From Bradyrhizobium sp. AZCC 1693 (GTDB lineage Bacteria; Pseudomonadota; Alphaproteobacteria; Rhizobiales; Xanthobacteraceae): a stretch of 64,000 bases of DNA. Numbering within the stretch: the stretch's first letter is position 1; every line of letters starts with the position of its first letter. Positions 35,587-44,109 of this stretch are shown piece after piece. The stretch spans positions 5,456,001 through 5,520,000 of the forward strand of contig NZ_JAZHSD010000001.1 in NCBI RefSeq assembly GCF_036924745.1, in the 5' to 3' direction. The position numbers were made by a program, and so were the translations under genes. The notes beneath the pieces were generated by a model. It was not told the DNA's origin and searched no databases. It saw only the letters and a list, made by a program, of their open reading frames with translations.

Positions 35587-36378
35587 ATGAGTGAGCCTCT
35601 TTCCTATCGCAAGCATCTCGGCGCGGGCTGGTTGACTTTGAATAGGCCCGACGAATTGAACAGTCTCACGGCTGATTTGCTGCGGGCGATCTCCGACCGC
35701 CTGGAGGAAGCCGCCTCGGACTCCACGCTGAAGGCATTGGTTTTCACGGGCGCCGGCCGCGCGTTTTGCGCAGGAGCCGACCTCAAGGTTATCGATGCGC
35801 TGCCGCAAGCGGAGCGTGACCAGCGAACCGCGGCCTTCCTGGCACAGGCTTCGACCACGTTTACCGCCGTCGCGAATTTCCCGAAACCGGTGATCGCGGC
35901 TGTGAACGGGATTGCGACGGCGGGCGGGCTGGAACTCATCCTCGCGTGCGACATCGTAGTTGCCGCAAAGGGTGCGAGGATTGGTGACGGCCATGCCAAT
36001 TATGGTCTGCTTCCCGGTGCCGGCGCGTCGGTACGATTGCCGCGACGGGTCGGCGCCGCCCGAGCGAAATATCTCTTCTTTACCGGCGAGCTCGTTCCCG
36101 CGGAAACACTCGTTGCTGCAGGGCTCGTCAACGAGGTTGTGGAAGACGACAAACTGATTGCGCGAGCGGAAGAGATTGTTTCGACTCTGGCGACGAAGAG
36201 CCCGCTTGGGCTTTCGCGCATGAAGCAATTGGCGAACTTCGGCCTCGATAACGCGTCGGAAGCGCAAGGTTTGGCGTTCGAGCACGCGCTGGCCGTGCTC
36301 CACACCTGCAGCTACGACAGGAACGAGGGGATAGCCGCTTTCAAAGGCCGCAGAACGCCGGACTTCAAGGGGCGCTGA
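35587..36378 (+). CDS. Enoyl-CoA hydratase/isomerase family protein (paralogue of 18916)
   Basis: A 263-residue crotonase, the same length as its paralogue at 18916 and matching it along the whole chain: FCAGADLKV, AGGLELILACDI with the first catalytic glutamate, and GDGHANYGLLPGAGAS with histidine in place of the second. The C-terminal HTCSYDRNEGIAAF is also shared. It is first of three coupled genes (crotonase, thiolase, NMO-like). The thiolase begins 16 bp after its stop. The conserved Glu/His pair argues for a shared non-standard reaction. Confidence 0.9.
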   Translation: MSEPLSYRKHLGAGWLTLNRPDELNSLTADLLRAISDRLEEAASDSTLKALVFTGAGRAFCAGADLKVIDALPQAERDQRTAAFLAQASTTFTAVANFPKPVIAAVNGIATAGGLELILACDIVVAAKGARIGDGHANYGLLPGAGASVRLPRRVGAARAKYLFFTGELVPAETLVAAGLVNEVVEDDKLIARAEEIVSTLATKSPLGLSRMKQLANFGLDNASEAQGLAFEHALAVLHTCSYDRNEGIAAFKGRRTPDFKGR

Positions 36379-36394
36379 AACGCAAGGAATCCGG

Positions 36395-37660
36395 ATGATG
36401 GACGACATATTCATTCTGGGCGTCGGCATGACGGAGCTCGGCAAATTGCCTGATCGCAGCGTCAAATCGCTCACGGCCGAAGCCGTCAGCGGGGCGCTGG
36501 ACGACGCGGGGTGCAGTCAAGCTAAAATAGACGCCGCGTACTTCTCGAACACCACGCAGTCGATCATTGAGGGACAGCATCTCATCCGCGGGCAAATTGC
36601 CCTGCGGGCGATGGGATTTTCGGGAATTCCGATCGTCAACGTGGAGAATGCTTGCGCCAGCGGCAGCACGGCCCTGTACCAGGCCGTCAATCATCTTCGC
36701 GCTGGCGCTGGCGAAGTGGTGCTCGCCGTCGGCGTGGAAAAGATGTACAGCGCCGACCGCAAAAAATCCGCGGCCATTTTCGACGGCGGTTGGGATGTCC
36801 ATCAGTCTGCCGTCATTTCCGAGCGGCTATCCGCAATCGGCGACGGCGTGACCGTGCCGCCTGGTAGTGGACCCGGGGTGCCCGGTCCGTTCATGGAACT
36901 CTACGCTTCGCTCGCCAGGGGGCACATGAAGCGCTTCGGAACGACCGAACGGCAGCTCGCGGCCGTGGCGGCGAAGAACCATCGCCATTCCACCATGAAT
37001 CCGCTTTCACAGTATCAGCACGACATGAGCATCGATGAGGTGCTCGCGGGAAAGCTGATCTGCTGGCCTCTCACCCTGCCGATGTGTTCGCCGATTAGTG
37101 ACGGTGCGGCGGCCGTTATCCTATGTACCCGCGGTGCGCTGAAGCGCTTCGAGGCGTCCCGCGCGATTCCAGTCCTCGCTTGCGTATTGGCGAGCGGGAC
37201 CGAGCGTGACTGGCAGGCCGCGGAACGTCACCTTTGCCGGACCGCCGCGCTCAAAGCCTATGACCAGGCCGGCGTCGATCTGTCCGACATATCAGTCGCC
37301 GAGGTCCACGATGCTTCCGCCTTTGCCGAAATCGTGCAGACCGAAAATCTCGGGTTCTGCGAGTTGGGGCAGGGCGGATGGCTGGCTGAGCGCGGCGAGA
37401 CGTCGATCGGCGGGCGTATTCCAGTCAATCCGTCCGGGGGTCTGGAGTCCAAGGGGCATCCGCTCGGAGTGACGGGCTTGGCGCAGATCTTCGAACTCGT
37501 ACAGCAATTGCGAGGGACGGCGGGAGCGCGGCAGGTCGATGGCGCCCGTCTTGCGGTGGCTGAAAATGGCGGCGGATTCATCGGGGTAGAGGAGGCGGCG
37601 GCGGTCGTGACGGTCCTGGCACAAGCAAACACTCGCATGCGGGAGGGCCGCGCGTCATGA
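36395..37660 (+). CDS. Thiolase, SCP2/lipid-transfer type (paralogue of 19742)
   Basis: A 421-residue thiolase-fold protein. C87 in NVENACASGS is the nucleophile; EVHDASAF and SKGHPLG supply the histidines. As in its paralogue, the C-terminal cysteine is missing (AENGGGF). The two are alike from end to end, including HSTMNPLSQYQ. The ATG follows AAGGA, and an adjacent second ATG is possible. Its stop overlaps the start of the NMO-like gene by 4 bp, as in copy 1. Confidence 0.88.
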   Translation: MMDDIFILGVGMTELGKLPDRSVKSLTAEAVSGALDDAGCSQAKIDAAYFSNTTQSIIEGQHLIRGQIALRAMGFSGIPIVNVENACASGSTALYQAVNHLRAGAGEVVLAVGVEKMYSADRKKSAAIFDGGWDVHQSAVISERLSAIGDGVTVPPGSGPGVPGPFMELYASLARGHMKRFGTTERQLAAVAAKNHRHSTMNPLSQYQHDMSIDEVLAGKLICWPLTLPMCSPISDGAAAVILCTRGALKRFEASRAIPVLACVLASGTERDWQAAERHLCRTAALKAYDQAGVDLSDISVAEVHDASAFAEIVQTENLGFCELGQGGWLAERGETSIGGRIPVNPSGGLESKGHPLGVTGLAQIFELVQQLRGTAGARQVDGARLAVAENGGGFIGVEEAAAVVTVLAQANTRMREGRAS

Positions 37661-38613
37661 TTCCTGAAAAGCTCCGAAATCGTCTCAGCATGCCGGCGAT
37701 GGTAGCGCCGCTGTTCCTGGTGTCCGGCCCGGACCTTGTCGTGGAATCATGCAAGGCTGGCTTCGTTGGCAGCTTTCCCACATTGAACCAACGTACGCCC
37801 GAGGGACTGGAGCAATGGCTCGTCGAAATCCGCAACAGGCTTAGCAATGCGCATGCACCCTTTGGAGCGCAGTTCGGCATTCATCGGACGAATCCACGCC
37901 AAGCTCCCGACCTCGCTCTCGCCATCAAATACGAAGTGCCGATCGTCATCACGACATTGGGGATCACCCGTGAAATCACCGACGCGATCCACGCCTATGG
38001 CGGGCTGGTATTTCACGACGCCACGACCGTGAAACATGCGGTGAAGGCGATTGACGCGAATGTGGATGGCGTCATCGCGGTGTCGCAAGGGGCGGGCGGT
38101 CACGCGGGCACCATCAATCCGTTCGCGTTCCTGACCGAATTGCGGCCCGTCGTGGGCGATCGAATTCTCATCTTGGCGGGCGCCATCAGCAACGGACGAT
38201 CCGCCGCGGGCGCGATCGCGGCCGGTGCCGACATGGTTTCGCTCGGCACCTGCTTTGTCCCCACGATCGAGAGCATGGCGCCCGTCGAACAGAAGCAGAT
38301 GGTTGTCGATTCCACCGCGGACGACATCATTTACACCGATGAGATATCGGGGATCGGAGCCAGCTTCCTTGCCCAGACCTTGAAGAAGTTCAGAAAGACG
38401 AATGAGCCGAAGAAGGGCTTCGACGTCGCCGAGGAAATCAACCCCAAACTGTGGCGTGACTACTGGTCTGCTGGGCAGGGGGTCGGCGGGAGTAGCGAAA
38501 TCATTCCGGCGCGCGCGCTCTGCGAACGAATTATCGAGGACTACGCCGTTGGCTTGACGCGTGCGGAATTCGGCGCAGGCTGGCGAGCAAGCGCCCCAAA
38601 CGATCGGTCCTGA
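37657..38613 (+). CDS. Nitronate monooxygenase-like flavoprotein
   Basis: A 318-residue NMO-fold protein with MPAMVAPLFLVSG, SQGAGGHAGTINPF (catalytic-base histidine present), LILAGAISNGR and LGTCFVP. It is coupled to the thiolase by an ATGA overlap, as is the copy at 20971, but is more diverged from that copy than the protein at 32747 is, particularly in the middle (FGAQFGIHRTNPRQ). So copy 2 has two NMO-like proteins of different subtypes. A role on a CoA-linked intermediate is inferred from context. Confidence 0.87.
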   Translation: MIPEKLRNRLSMPAMVAPLFLVSGPDLVVESCKAGFVGSFPTLNQRTPEGLEQWLVEIRNRLSNAHAPFGAQFGIHRTNPRQAPDLALAIKYEVPIVITTLGITREITDAIHAYGGLVFHDATTVKHAVKAIDANVDGVIAVSQGAGGHAGTINPFAFLTELRPVVGDRILILAGAISNGRSAAGAIAAGADMVSLGTCFVPTIESMAPVEQKQMVVDSTADDIIYTDEISGIGASFLAQTLKKFRKTNEPKKGFDVAEEINPKLWRDYWSAGQGVGGSSEIIPARALCERIIEDYAVGLTRAEFGAGWRASAPNDRS

Positions 38614-38675
38614 CAGGTCGGTGTTGAACCGACAGGGACGGTCGGGTCGAAGCTAAGATAGCAGGGGAGGTAAGC

Positions 38676-39887
38676 ATGATTAAATCAAGGACGTTTGCTT
38701 GGATTGGTGCGGCGGCGCTTGCGCTTGCCGGAAATTGCAGTGCATCTGCGGCCGATGACCGCTTCAAAATTGGCGTGCTCACCGATTTGACAGGACCCTA
38801 TTCCGCCATTACGGGAAAGGGCTCCGTCGCTGCGGCGCGCCTCGCTGTCGAAGATTTCGGCGGCAGCCTGCTCGGCAAGCCGATCGAGCTGGTCGTGGCC
38901 GACCACACCAGCAAACCGGACATCGGCGCTAACTTGGCCCGGCAATGGTACGATGTCGACGGGGTTGACGCCATTTTCGACGGCGCCGGATCGTCCGTTG
39001 CCCTGGCCATTCTGGAAATCGCGCGATCGCGCAGCAAGATTGTCGCCTTCGGAGGCGTGATCTCACCGGATGTGACCGGGAAGCTTTGCGGTGAAACCAT
39101 ATCGAGTTGGGCATGGGACACTCATGCGATGGTTGCCACGAGCCTGGAAACCCTGATGAAGCTGGGGGGCAAGCGGGTGTTTTTCGTCAGCCTTGACAGC
39201 GCTGCCGGGCGCGCGCTGGAAAATGACGCAACCGAGATCATCAAGGCTGCCGGAGGCACGATCCTGGGCTCGGTCAAGCACCCGCTCAACACTGTGGATT
39301 TTTCCTCGTTCCTTCTGCAGGCCCAGGCAGCGAAGCCGGATATTGTCGTCTTCGCCAATGCCGGAAGCGATACCGTCACCTCGATCAAGCAAGCGGGTGA
39401 GTTCGGGCTTACGTCGGGTATGAATGCCATCACCGTCGCAGGACTCCTCGCGCTCATCAACGATGTGGATGCGCTGGGACTGAAGCTCGCGCAGGGAGTA
39501 GTCGTCGCCGAATCGTTTTACTGGGATCAAAATGATGCCACCCGAGCATGGAACAAGCGATTCCAGGAGCGGGTCGGCGCGCCCGCAAATATGCTGCAGG
39601 CGGCGGTCTATAGTTCGGTTCTCCATTATTTGAAAGCCGTCAAGATCGCGGGTACGCAGGATGGACCAAAAGTGGCGGCGGCGATGAAGGCGACGCCGAT
39701 CGAGGACTTCTATTCGGACAAGGTATTGCTACGGGCAGACGGTCGCGCCGTCCGCGACTTCTACCTGTTCAAAGTCAAGAGCCCGGAACAATCCAAGCAG
39801 CGCTGGGACGATTATCTCGTCCTGAACAGATTGCCGGGCGCACAGGCGTTCCCCGCCGCCCGAAGTGAGTGCCCTCTGATGAAGTAG
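38676..39887 (+). CDS. ABC transporter substrate-binding protein (LivJ-like, paralogue of 29802)
   Basis: A 403-residue periplasmic binding protein. A signal peptide of about 26 residues ends in CSASAA; FKIGVLTDLTGPYSAITGKG opens the mature fold. It matches the protein at 29802 throughout (HPLNTVDFSSFLLQAQA, ESFYWDQND, PANMLQAAVYSSVLHYL). AGGGGAGG precedes the ATG. It is the last gene of copy 2 and, like its paralogue, has no permease beside it. Both may share one membrane complex encoded outside the window. Confidence 0.92.
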   Translation: MIKSRTFAWIGAAALALAGNCSASAADDRFKIGVLTDLTGPYSAITGKGSVAAARLAVEDFGGSLLGKPIELVVADHTSKPDIGANLARQWYDVDGVDAIFDGAGSSVALAILEIARSRSKIVAFGGVISPDVTGKLCGETISSWAWDTHAMVATSLETLMKLGGKRVFFVSLDSAAGRALENDATEIIKAAGGTILGSVKHPLNTVDFSSFLLQAQAAKPDIVVFANAGSDTVTSIKQAGEFGLTSGMNAITVAGLLALINDVDALGLKLAQGVVVAESFYWDQNDATRAWNKRFQERVGAPANMLQAAVYSSVLHYLKAVKIAGTQDGPKVAAAMKATPIEDFYSDKVLLRADGRAVRDFYLFKVKSPEQSKQRWDDYLVLNRLPGAQAFPAARSECPLMK

Positions 39888-40076
39888 GTACTACCTCGTA
39901 GCATCGGCAGCCCGGAGGACATGAGCGGAGTTCGGGACGGTCCTTGGTTCGGTGAGCAATCGACCGAAAAACTGTAGATCCAACTTGCGATGCCGGGAAA
40001 TCTGGCGATCGTCGTCGCGCCATTTCGACGGTCAAGCAGATCGAAGGGGTGGTTGTTGAGCCAATGAGGCTGCGCT

Positions 40077-40304
40077 TCAAGCCGTCGAGTACTTCTCGTC
40101 CTGGAAAGCGAGCCCTTTGCCATACGGGCCATAGCTCATGATGGTCGGGTAACGTCCTACGCCCAGGGGGAGGAACACGTCGACTCGGAGAACGGTCCGA
40201 TCATCCATGATGATTGGCGCGTCCCAAAGAATCTTCATGCCGTCGCGAATTTCGCTGCGCCCGGGGTCGATTTCGGTTTCCGTATGCATTCGGTCTAGTT
40301 TCAC
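40077..40304 (-). pseudogene. Truncated CocE/NonD-family hydrolase, N-terminal fragment
   Basis: From GTG 40304, with GAGGAGG just upstream, 75 codons encode the N-terminal strand region of an X-Pro dipeptidyl-peptidase/cocaine-esterase-type hydrolase (GMKILWDAPIIMDDRTVLRV, then TIMSYGPYGKGLAFQ). The frame stops right after KYSTA, where intact relatives continue with tryptophan and the catalytic domain. No serine nucleophile region follows. The insertion sequence begins about 115 bp upstream. Confidence 0.65.
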
Positions 40305-40419
40305 GTTTACCTCCTCGATGATTGAGATGTTCATAGGCTTGCCAGCGCCACAGCCCGAGCACTCAATCGCACCGGGAAGATTTCGGCGGCATATGGAGCG
40401 ATATTCGAACGATGACATG

Positions 40420-41516
40420 CCTGTGTGTACCGAAAACTTAAGCTCGGGCGTAGTGGTGGTGAAGTCCGCCAAGGATGGCGTGTGATTTGATGCTACCGAT
40501 TCGCTGAATTTGACGAGAGACTGGTGCATCTTTGTCCAATGACCGGTGCGTCCTGATGTCATTGTAATAGCGTGCGTACGATTGCAGAATCTGGCGCAGA
40601 TGCACCTCACCCAGGACAATGATGTGGTCTACACACTCACGCCGGATCGATCCGATCAGCCGTTCGGCAAAGCCGTTCTGCCAAGGTGAGGCTGGTGCGG
40701 TAGGCTTGTCCCGGATGCCCATGGCGCGCAATCGGCGCGTGACGATGCTGCCATAGATCCGGTCGCGATCGCGGATGATGTAGTCCGGAGCCTCATCCCA
40801 AGGAAATGCCTCCGTTATTTGACGTGCAACCCATTCGGCCGTCGGATTTGCTGTGACGTTGATCCAGACGAGGTCTCTGCGGTCGAGTCGGACGATGACT
40901 AAGGCATAGAGCAGGTCGAAACCGATAGTTGGAACAACGAACAAGTCCATGGCGGCAATGTCTGGCGCGTGGTTATGCAAGAAGGTCCGCCATCCCTGGC
41001 TGGGTGGCCCCCGTCGTTTGACCATGTACTTGGCGACGCTCGACTGCGCGATCTCGAACCCGAGCTTGAGTAGCTCGCCGTGGATGCGTGGCGCGCCCCA
41101 AAGCGGATTTTCGACGCTCATCCGCCGGATCAATACGCGCAGCTCCGTCTCGATCTGCGGTCGCCCTCCCAGTGGGCGTGACTTCCAACGCCAGTAGCAG
41201 CGAAAACCGGCCCGATGCCAACGCACGAGCGTCTCGGGCCGGATGATCGTGAGAACCTGCAGGATTGATGGAAACCAGCGATACAGCTGGATAAGGAACC
41301 AGCGATCATGGTTCGTGAGCCGGACGCGACCATGCAGCCTACGCCTCAAGACAATCAACTGATGTCGAAGCACCGCGTTCTCGGCCTCAAGCCGCAACTT
41401 CGACTTGAATGGCGAGGCCAAGACGGCCAGAACGAAACAGAGCAGCCCGATCATTCCGCCAGCTTAGGCGATTCCATCACGTCATCAACTCGGATAAGGT
41501 TCTCGGTACACACAGG
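40420..41516 (-). mobile_element. Insertion sequence with single DDE transposase, about 1.1 kb
   Basis: The ends are imperfect inverted repeats of about 21 bp: CCTGTGTGTACCGAAAACTT at 40420 and its near complement at 41496-41516, differing by one substitution and one extra base. They tightly enclose one transposase gene. I see no matching target duplication in the bases outside either end, so a later deletion or a very short duplication is possible. The element lies between the CocE fragment and a small gene. Confidence 0.8.
40438..41454 (-). CDS. Transposase with integrase core (rve) domain
   Basis: A 338-residue transposase. An N-terminal helical part (residues 20-60, LRLEAENAVLRHQLIVLRRR, a likely coiled coil) precedes an rve catalytic domain. 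The acidic triad is visible as D in DIAAMDLFVV, D in YIIRDRDRIYG, and E in WQNGFAERLIGS. It is a one-frame protein, unlike the two-frame IS3 arrangement. The C-terminus reaches almost to the left inverted repeat. It is intact and may be active. Confidence 0.88.
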   Translation of the reverse strand: MIGLLCFVLAVLASPFKSKLRLEAENAVLRHQLIVLRRRLHGRVRLTNHDRWFLIQLYRWFPSILQVLTIIRPETLVRWHRAGFRCYWRWKSRPLGGRPQIETELRVLIRRMSVENPLWGAPRIHGELLKLGFEIAQSSVAKYMVKRRGPPSQGWRTFLHNHAPDIAAMDLFVVPTIGFDLLYALVIVRLDRRDLVWINVTANPTAEWVARQITEAFPWDEAPDYIIRDRDRIYGSIVTRRLRAMGIRDKPTAPASPWQNGFAERLIGSIRRECVDHIIVLGEVHLRQILQSYARYYNDIRTHRSLDKDAPVSRQIQRIGSIKSHAILGGLHHHYARA

Positions 41517-41693
41517 AGCGAGGAGATTGAGCTTGCCGCAGCTTGATTGCTGTACAATAGGGATAGGATTGGTGGCACCTCGTCGCTTTCAATAATGTTC
41601 GAGACAACAGTAGTTCGATCCCGTGTAGTCGTGCAAATCGGCGAAATCATAGTCTGGTGACATGGCTGGGACCGTTCAACTCGCCACAATCCG

Positions 41694-41882
41694 TTAGAAA
41701 AACGACTTGACCGTCAGCCCTGCTGCGCGGGCATCCTGTATGAATGTATGCGCTTCCTCATTGGACATGGTGAGATCAATGCCACCGAGGAATTCCTCTC
41801 CTCTAGGTGTCTTCGCACGGAACGTCGTCTCGCCGTGGCCGACATGAACCGTATAATCAATGTCGCTTTGTGCTTCGGGCAT
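41694..41882 (-). CDS. Small hypothetical protein
   Basis: A 62-residue ORF. GGAGG stands 5 bases before ATG 41882, good support for such a short frame. The sequence (DIDYTVHVGHGETTFRAKTP, then IDLTMSNEEAHTFIQDARAA) is compatible with a small alpha/beta fold. No signal peptide or membrane segment is seen. I do not recognise the family, and neighbours give no clue. Confidence 0.6.
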   Translation of the reverse strand: MPEAQSDIDYTVHVGHGETTFRAKTPRGEEFLGGIDLTMSNEEAHTFIQDARAAGLTVKSFF

Positions 41883-42372
41883 GGCATCCTCCGAAGGCGG
41901 GTATATTGCGCCCATTTCAACCGGTCGCACAAGGTTGCAATTGCAAAGCGGACGCTGCTCTATGGCTGACGAGTCACGGAAGTCGCCTATTTCGGCGTGC
42001 CAGTGACAGTTCACTCCGCGAAGTGCACCAAAGGTGAGTTATCCTTTCAAGACGACAACGCGCGCCGTCAGCCTCGTGCGCTTTGTGCCCTTTACGCGTT
42101 CACAAAATCAAAAGCCAATTTACGTTCAGTTCTTGAACAGCACTTGGGGTTCGCCTAGGTGGCCGGAGCCTTGCGAATGCACGTTTTGGAACGGCCGCTT
42201 CCGGCGCGAAGCGGACATTGGCATAATCTGGCAATGGTTGCTCTTGTTCTCGGGAAGCCACCAATCGGCAGACAGAGGTACACCCGGAAACGCGGTGGTC
42301 AAGCATCGCACTACTCCGCTTGGGCCCATTTCTTGGAATGATTTAGCTCCGAGAATGCCTGCAGCGATTTTC
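41883..42372. other. Intergenic region upstream of small gene
   Basis: About 490 bp without a supported gene. It contains a GGCGCGAAGCGGACATT string at about 42205-42221 that recurs at 57836, a short repeat common to the two intergenic regions. Confidence 0.4.
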
Positions 42373-44109
42373 CTAGGCGACGATGGCGATTCTCGGTGAG
42401 GACAACATCCTTGCATTTGCAACAACGCGGGCGATCATGGGCTGGGTACGTCCGCGGATCGCTAGTTCTTGCTCTGGCCGCAAGTTAACCGGTAGACCCG
42501 CTGTCTTGTAAACCTCCTCTGACAGAATGACCTCGCATTCGAGGCCCTTCGTCATGTCCTGCAGGCGCGCAGCCACGTTGACGGCATCTCCAAGTGCGGT
42601 GAACACCTGGTGATCGCGGTAACCGATGTCGCCGATGATCACTTCGCCACCATGGATGCCGATCCCGAAACGGACCGGCTCGAGCAAGTCGTGGCTTAGA
42701 AATTGATTCAACTCATCGATATTCGTAGCAATCAGTGCTGCTGCCTGAAGGGCTTGGCGGCAGGCGGTTTGCGGGTTGGCGTTGAGCCCGAATAGGGCCA
42801 ATTCCCCATCCCCGACAAATTGGTTCGGTTGACCGCCGCATTCGATCACGGCCCGGGAGACTGCGCTCAGGAACCGGTTGACAATGAATACGGTATCGAA
42901 CGGCAATCGCTGCTCCGCAAGTGTGGTCGATCCGCGCATGTCCACGAACATACTGACAAGATAACGTTCCTGACCAATACGGACAGAACCTGCTTTGCGG
43001 ACAGAAGCCGCTGTGACATGGGGCATAAAAATCTGGAAGAAGGACAGATCAGTGTTCGGCCGCAATTGGCAGGCGAGGCGAATTGCCGGATCGGCACCGG
43101 CGCCCACACGGTTGAGCACGAAGGCTTCTCGCTTTGACGGCTCCGGCAGCGCACTGCAATCGCCTATCACACGAATACGACAGGTAGAGCACCGAGCGCG
43201 ACCGCCACAAACGCTGGCGTGCGGCACGTTATTGCGAAGGCTCGCTTCGAGCACGCTCAGGCCCTTCGGCACGCGAACCGTCCTGCCGTTGCCGTAGGAC
43301 AGATTGATCATGCCGCCGCGGCGCTCATTCAACGTGCGCACGCCGCGCGCGATCAAAACAAATCCGATCAGGCCGACATATCCAATCAGAAAATAGTCGA
43401 CGATGCTGTCGATGATGGCTTGCTCCGCAGCGGTCCCGACCTGACGTCGGGAGAGATTATCCGCTTTCCATTGCATGGTGCCGCTGTCATGCACTACCCT
43501 TCGTCCGCCTTGATAGAGGCCGAGCATGGCAAGCGTCGGAATGAGTACCGCTGCGGCCAGCAGAAACGGCGCCGCCGTCTCGAAGAACGCCTTCATGCGG
43601 AGCCAGAAATACAGTCCAATGCAGCCGTGAACCCAAGATACGATCAAAACAATGAACATCAGCCACATCTTGTATGGCCATATGATCCAGTACGAGTAAA
43701 ACACCTGCGGATAGAGTTTTTGATGTTGGAATAGTACGTCGTCAAACCGCAAACCGGCAAGATGGGTGATGATAAGGGCAGGGATACTTAAACCTAAAAC
43801 AAGTTGTATCGGCTCGATCGCTTTCCAGTGAAATTGACGGCGCTGGTAAAGCGCCCAGATCCCGAGGCCGGCATGGGCGGTTGCCGCGGCATAAAACACC
43901 GTCGAGACAGGTAAACTTTTCCAGAAAGCGGTGTGATATTTGACACCTGTGGCAAGGGCATCCAGCGAAATATTGCCGAGCGCATGGTTGATGAAATGGC
44001 TTAGCAAGTAGGCGAACAGAACCAGCCCACAAGCCAGACGGATCTGCCGGACGCCGACGCTGCGGATATATTTGTCTAGTGATGCGCGATTGAGCTCAGT
44101 CATGTGCAT
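42373..44109 (-). CDS. cyaC: Membrane adenylate cyclase with SdhC-like haem anchor and 2Fe-2S domain
   Basis: A 578-residue class III adenylate cyclase. Six membrane helices (residues 20-255) carry histidines H42, H79, H116 and H161, the tetra-histidine haem-b pattern of dihaem succinate:quinone oxidoreductase anchors. A ferredoxin domain (about 266-355) follows, with C301, C307, C310 and C347 as 2Fe-2S ligands. The cyclase domain (about 380-560) has metal aspartates D390 (MFVDMRGST) and D434 (FVGDGE). The layout matches CyaC of Sinorhizobium meliloti, whose cAMP synthesis responds to the quinone redox state. It is transcribed alone, leftward; ATG 44109 or 44103 may be used. Confidence 0.9.
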   Translation of the reverse strand: MHMTELNRASLDKYIRSVGVRQIRLACGLVLFAYLLSHFINHALGNISLDALATGVKYHTAFWKSLPVSTVFYAAATAHAGLGIWALYQRRQFHWKAIEPIQLVLGLSIPALIITHLAGLRFDDVLFQHQKLYPQVFYSYWIIWPYKMWLMFIVLIVSWVHGCIGLYFWLRMKAFFETAAPFLLAAAVLIPTLAMLGLYQGGRRVVHDSGTMQWKADNLSRRQVGTAAEQAIIDSIVDYFLIGYVGLIGFVLIARGVRTLNERRGGMINLSYGNGRTVRVPKGLSVLEASLRNNVPHASVCGGRARCSTCRIRVIGDCSALPEPSKREAFVLNRVGAGADPAIRLACQLRPNTDLSFFQIFMPHVTAASVRKAGSVRIGQERYLVSMFVDMRGSTTLAEQRLPFDTVFIVNRFLSAVSRAVIECGGQPNQFVGDGELALFGLNANPQTACRQALQAAALIATNIDELNQFLSHDLLEPVRFGIGIHGGEVIIGDIGYRDHQVFTALGDAVNVAARLQDMTKGLECEVILSEEVYKTAGLPVNLRPEQELAIRGRTQPMIARVVANARMLSSPRIAIVA

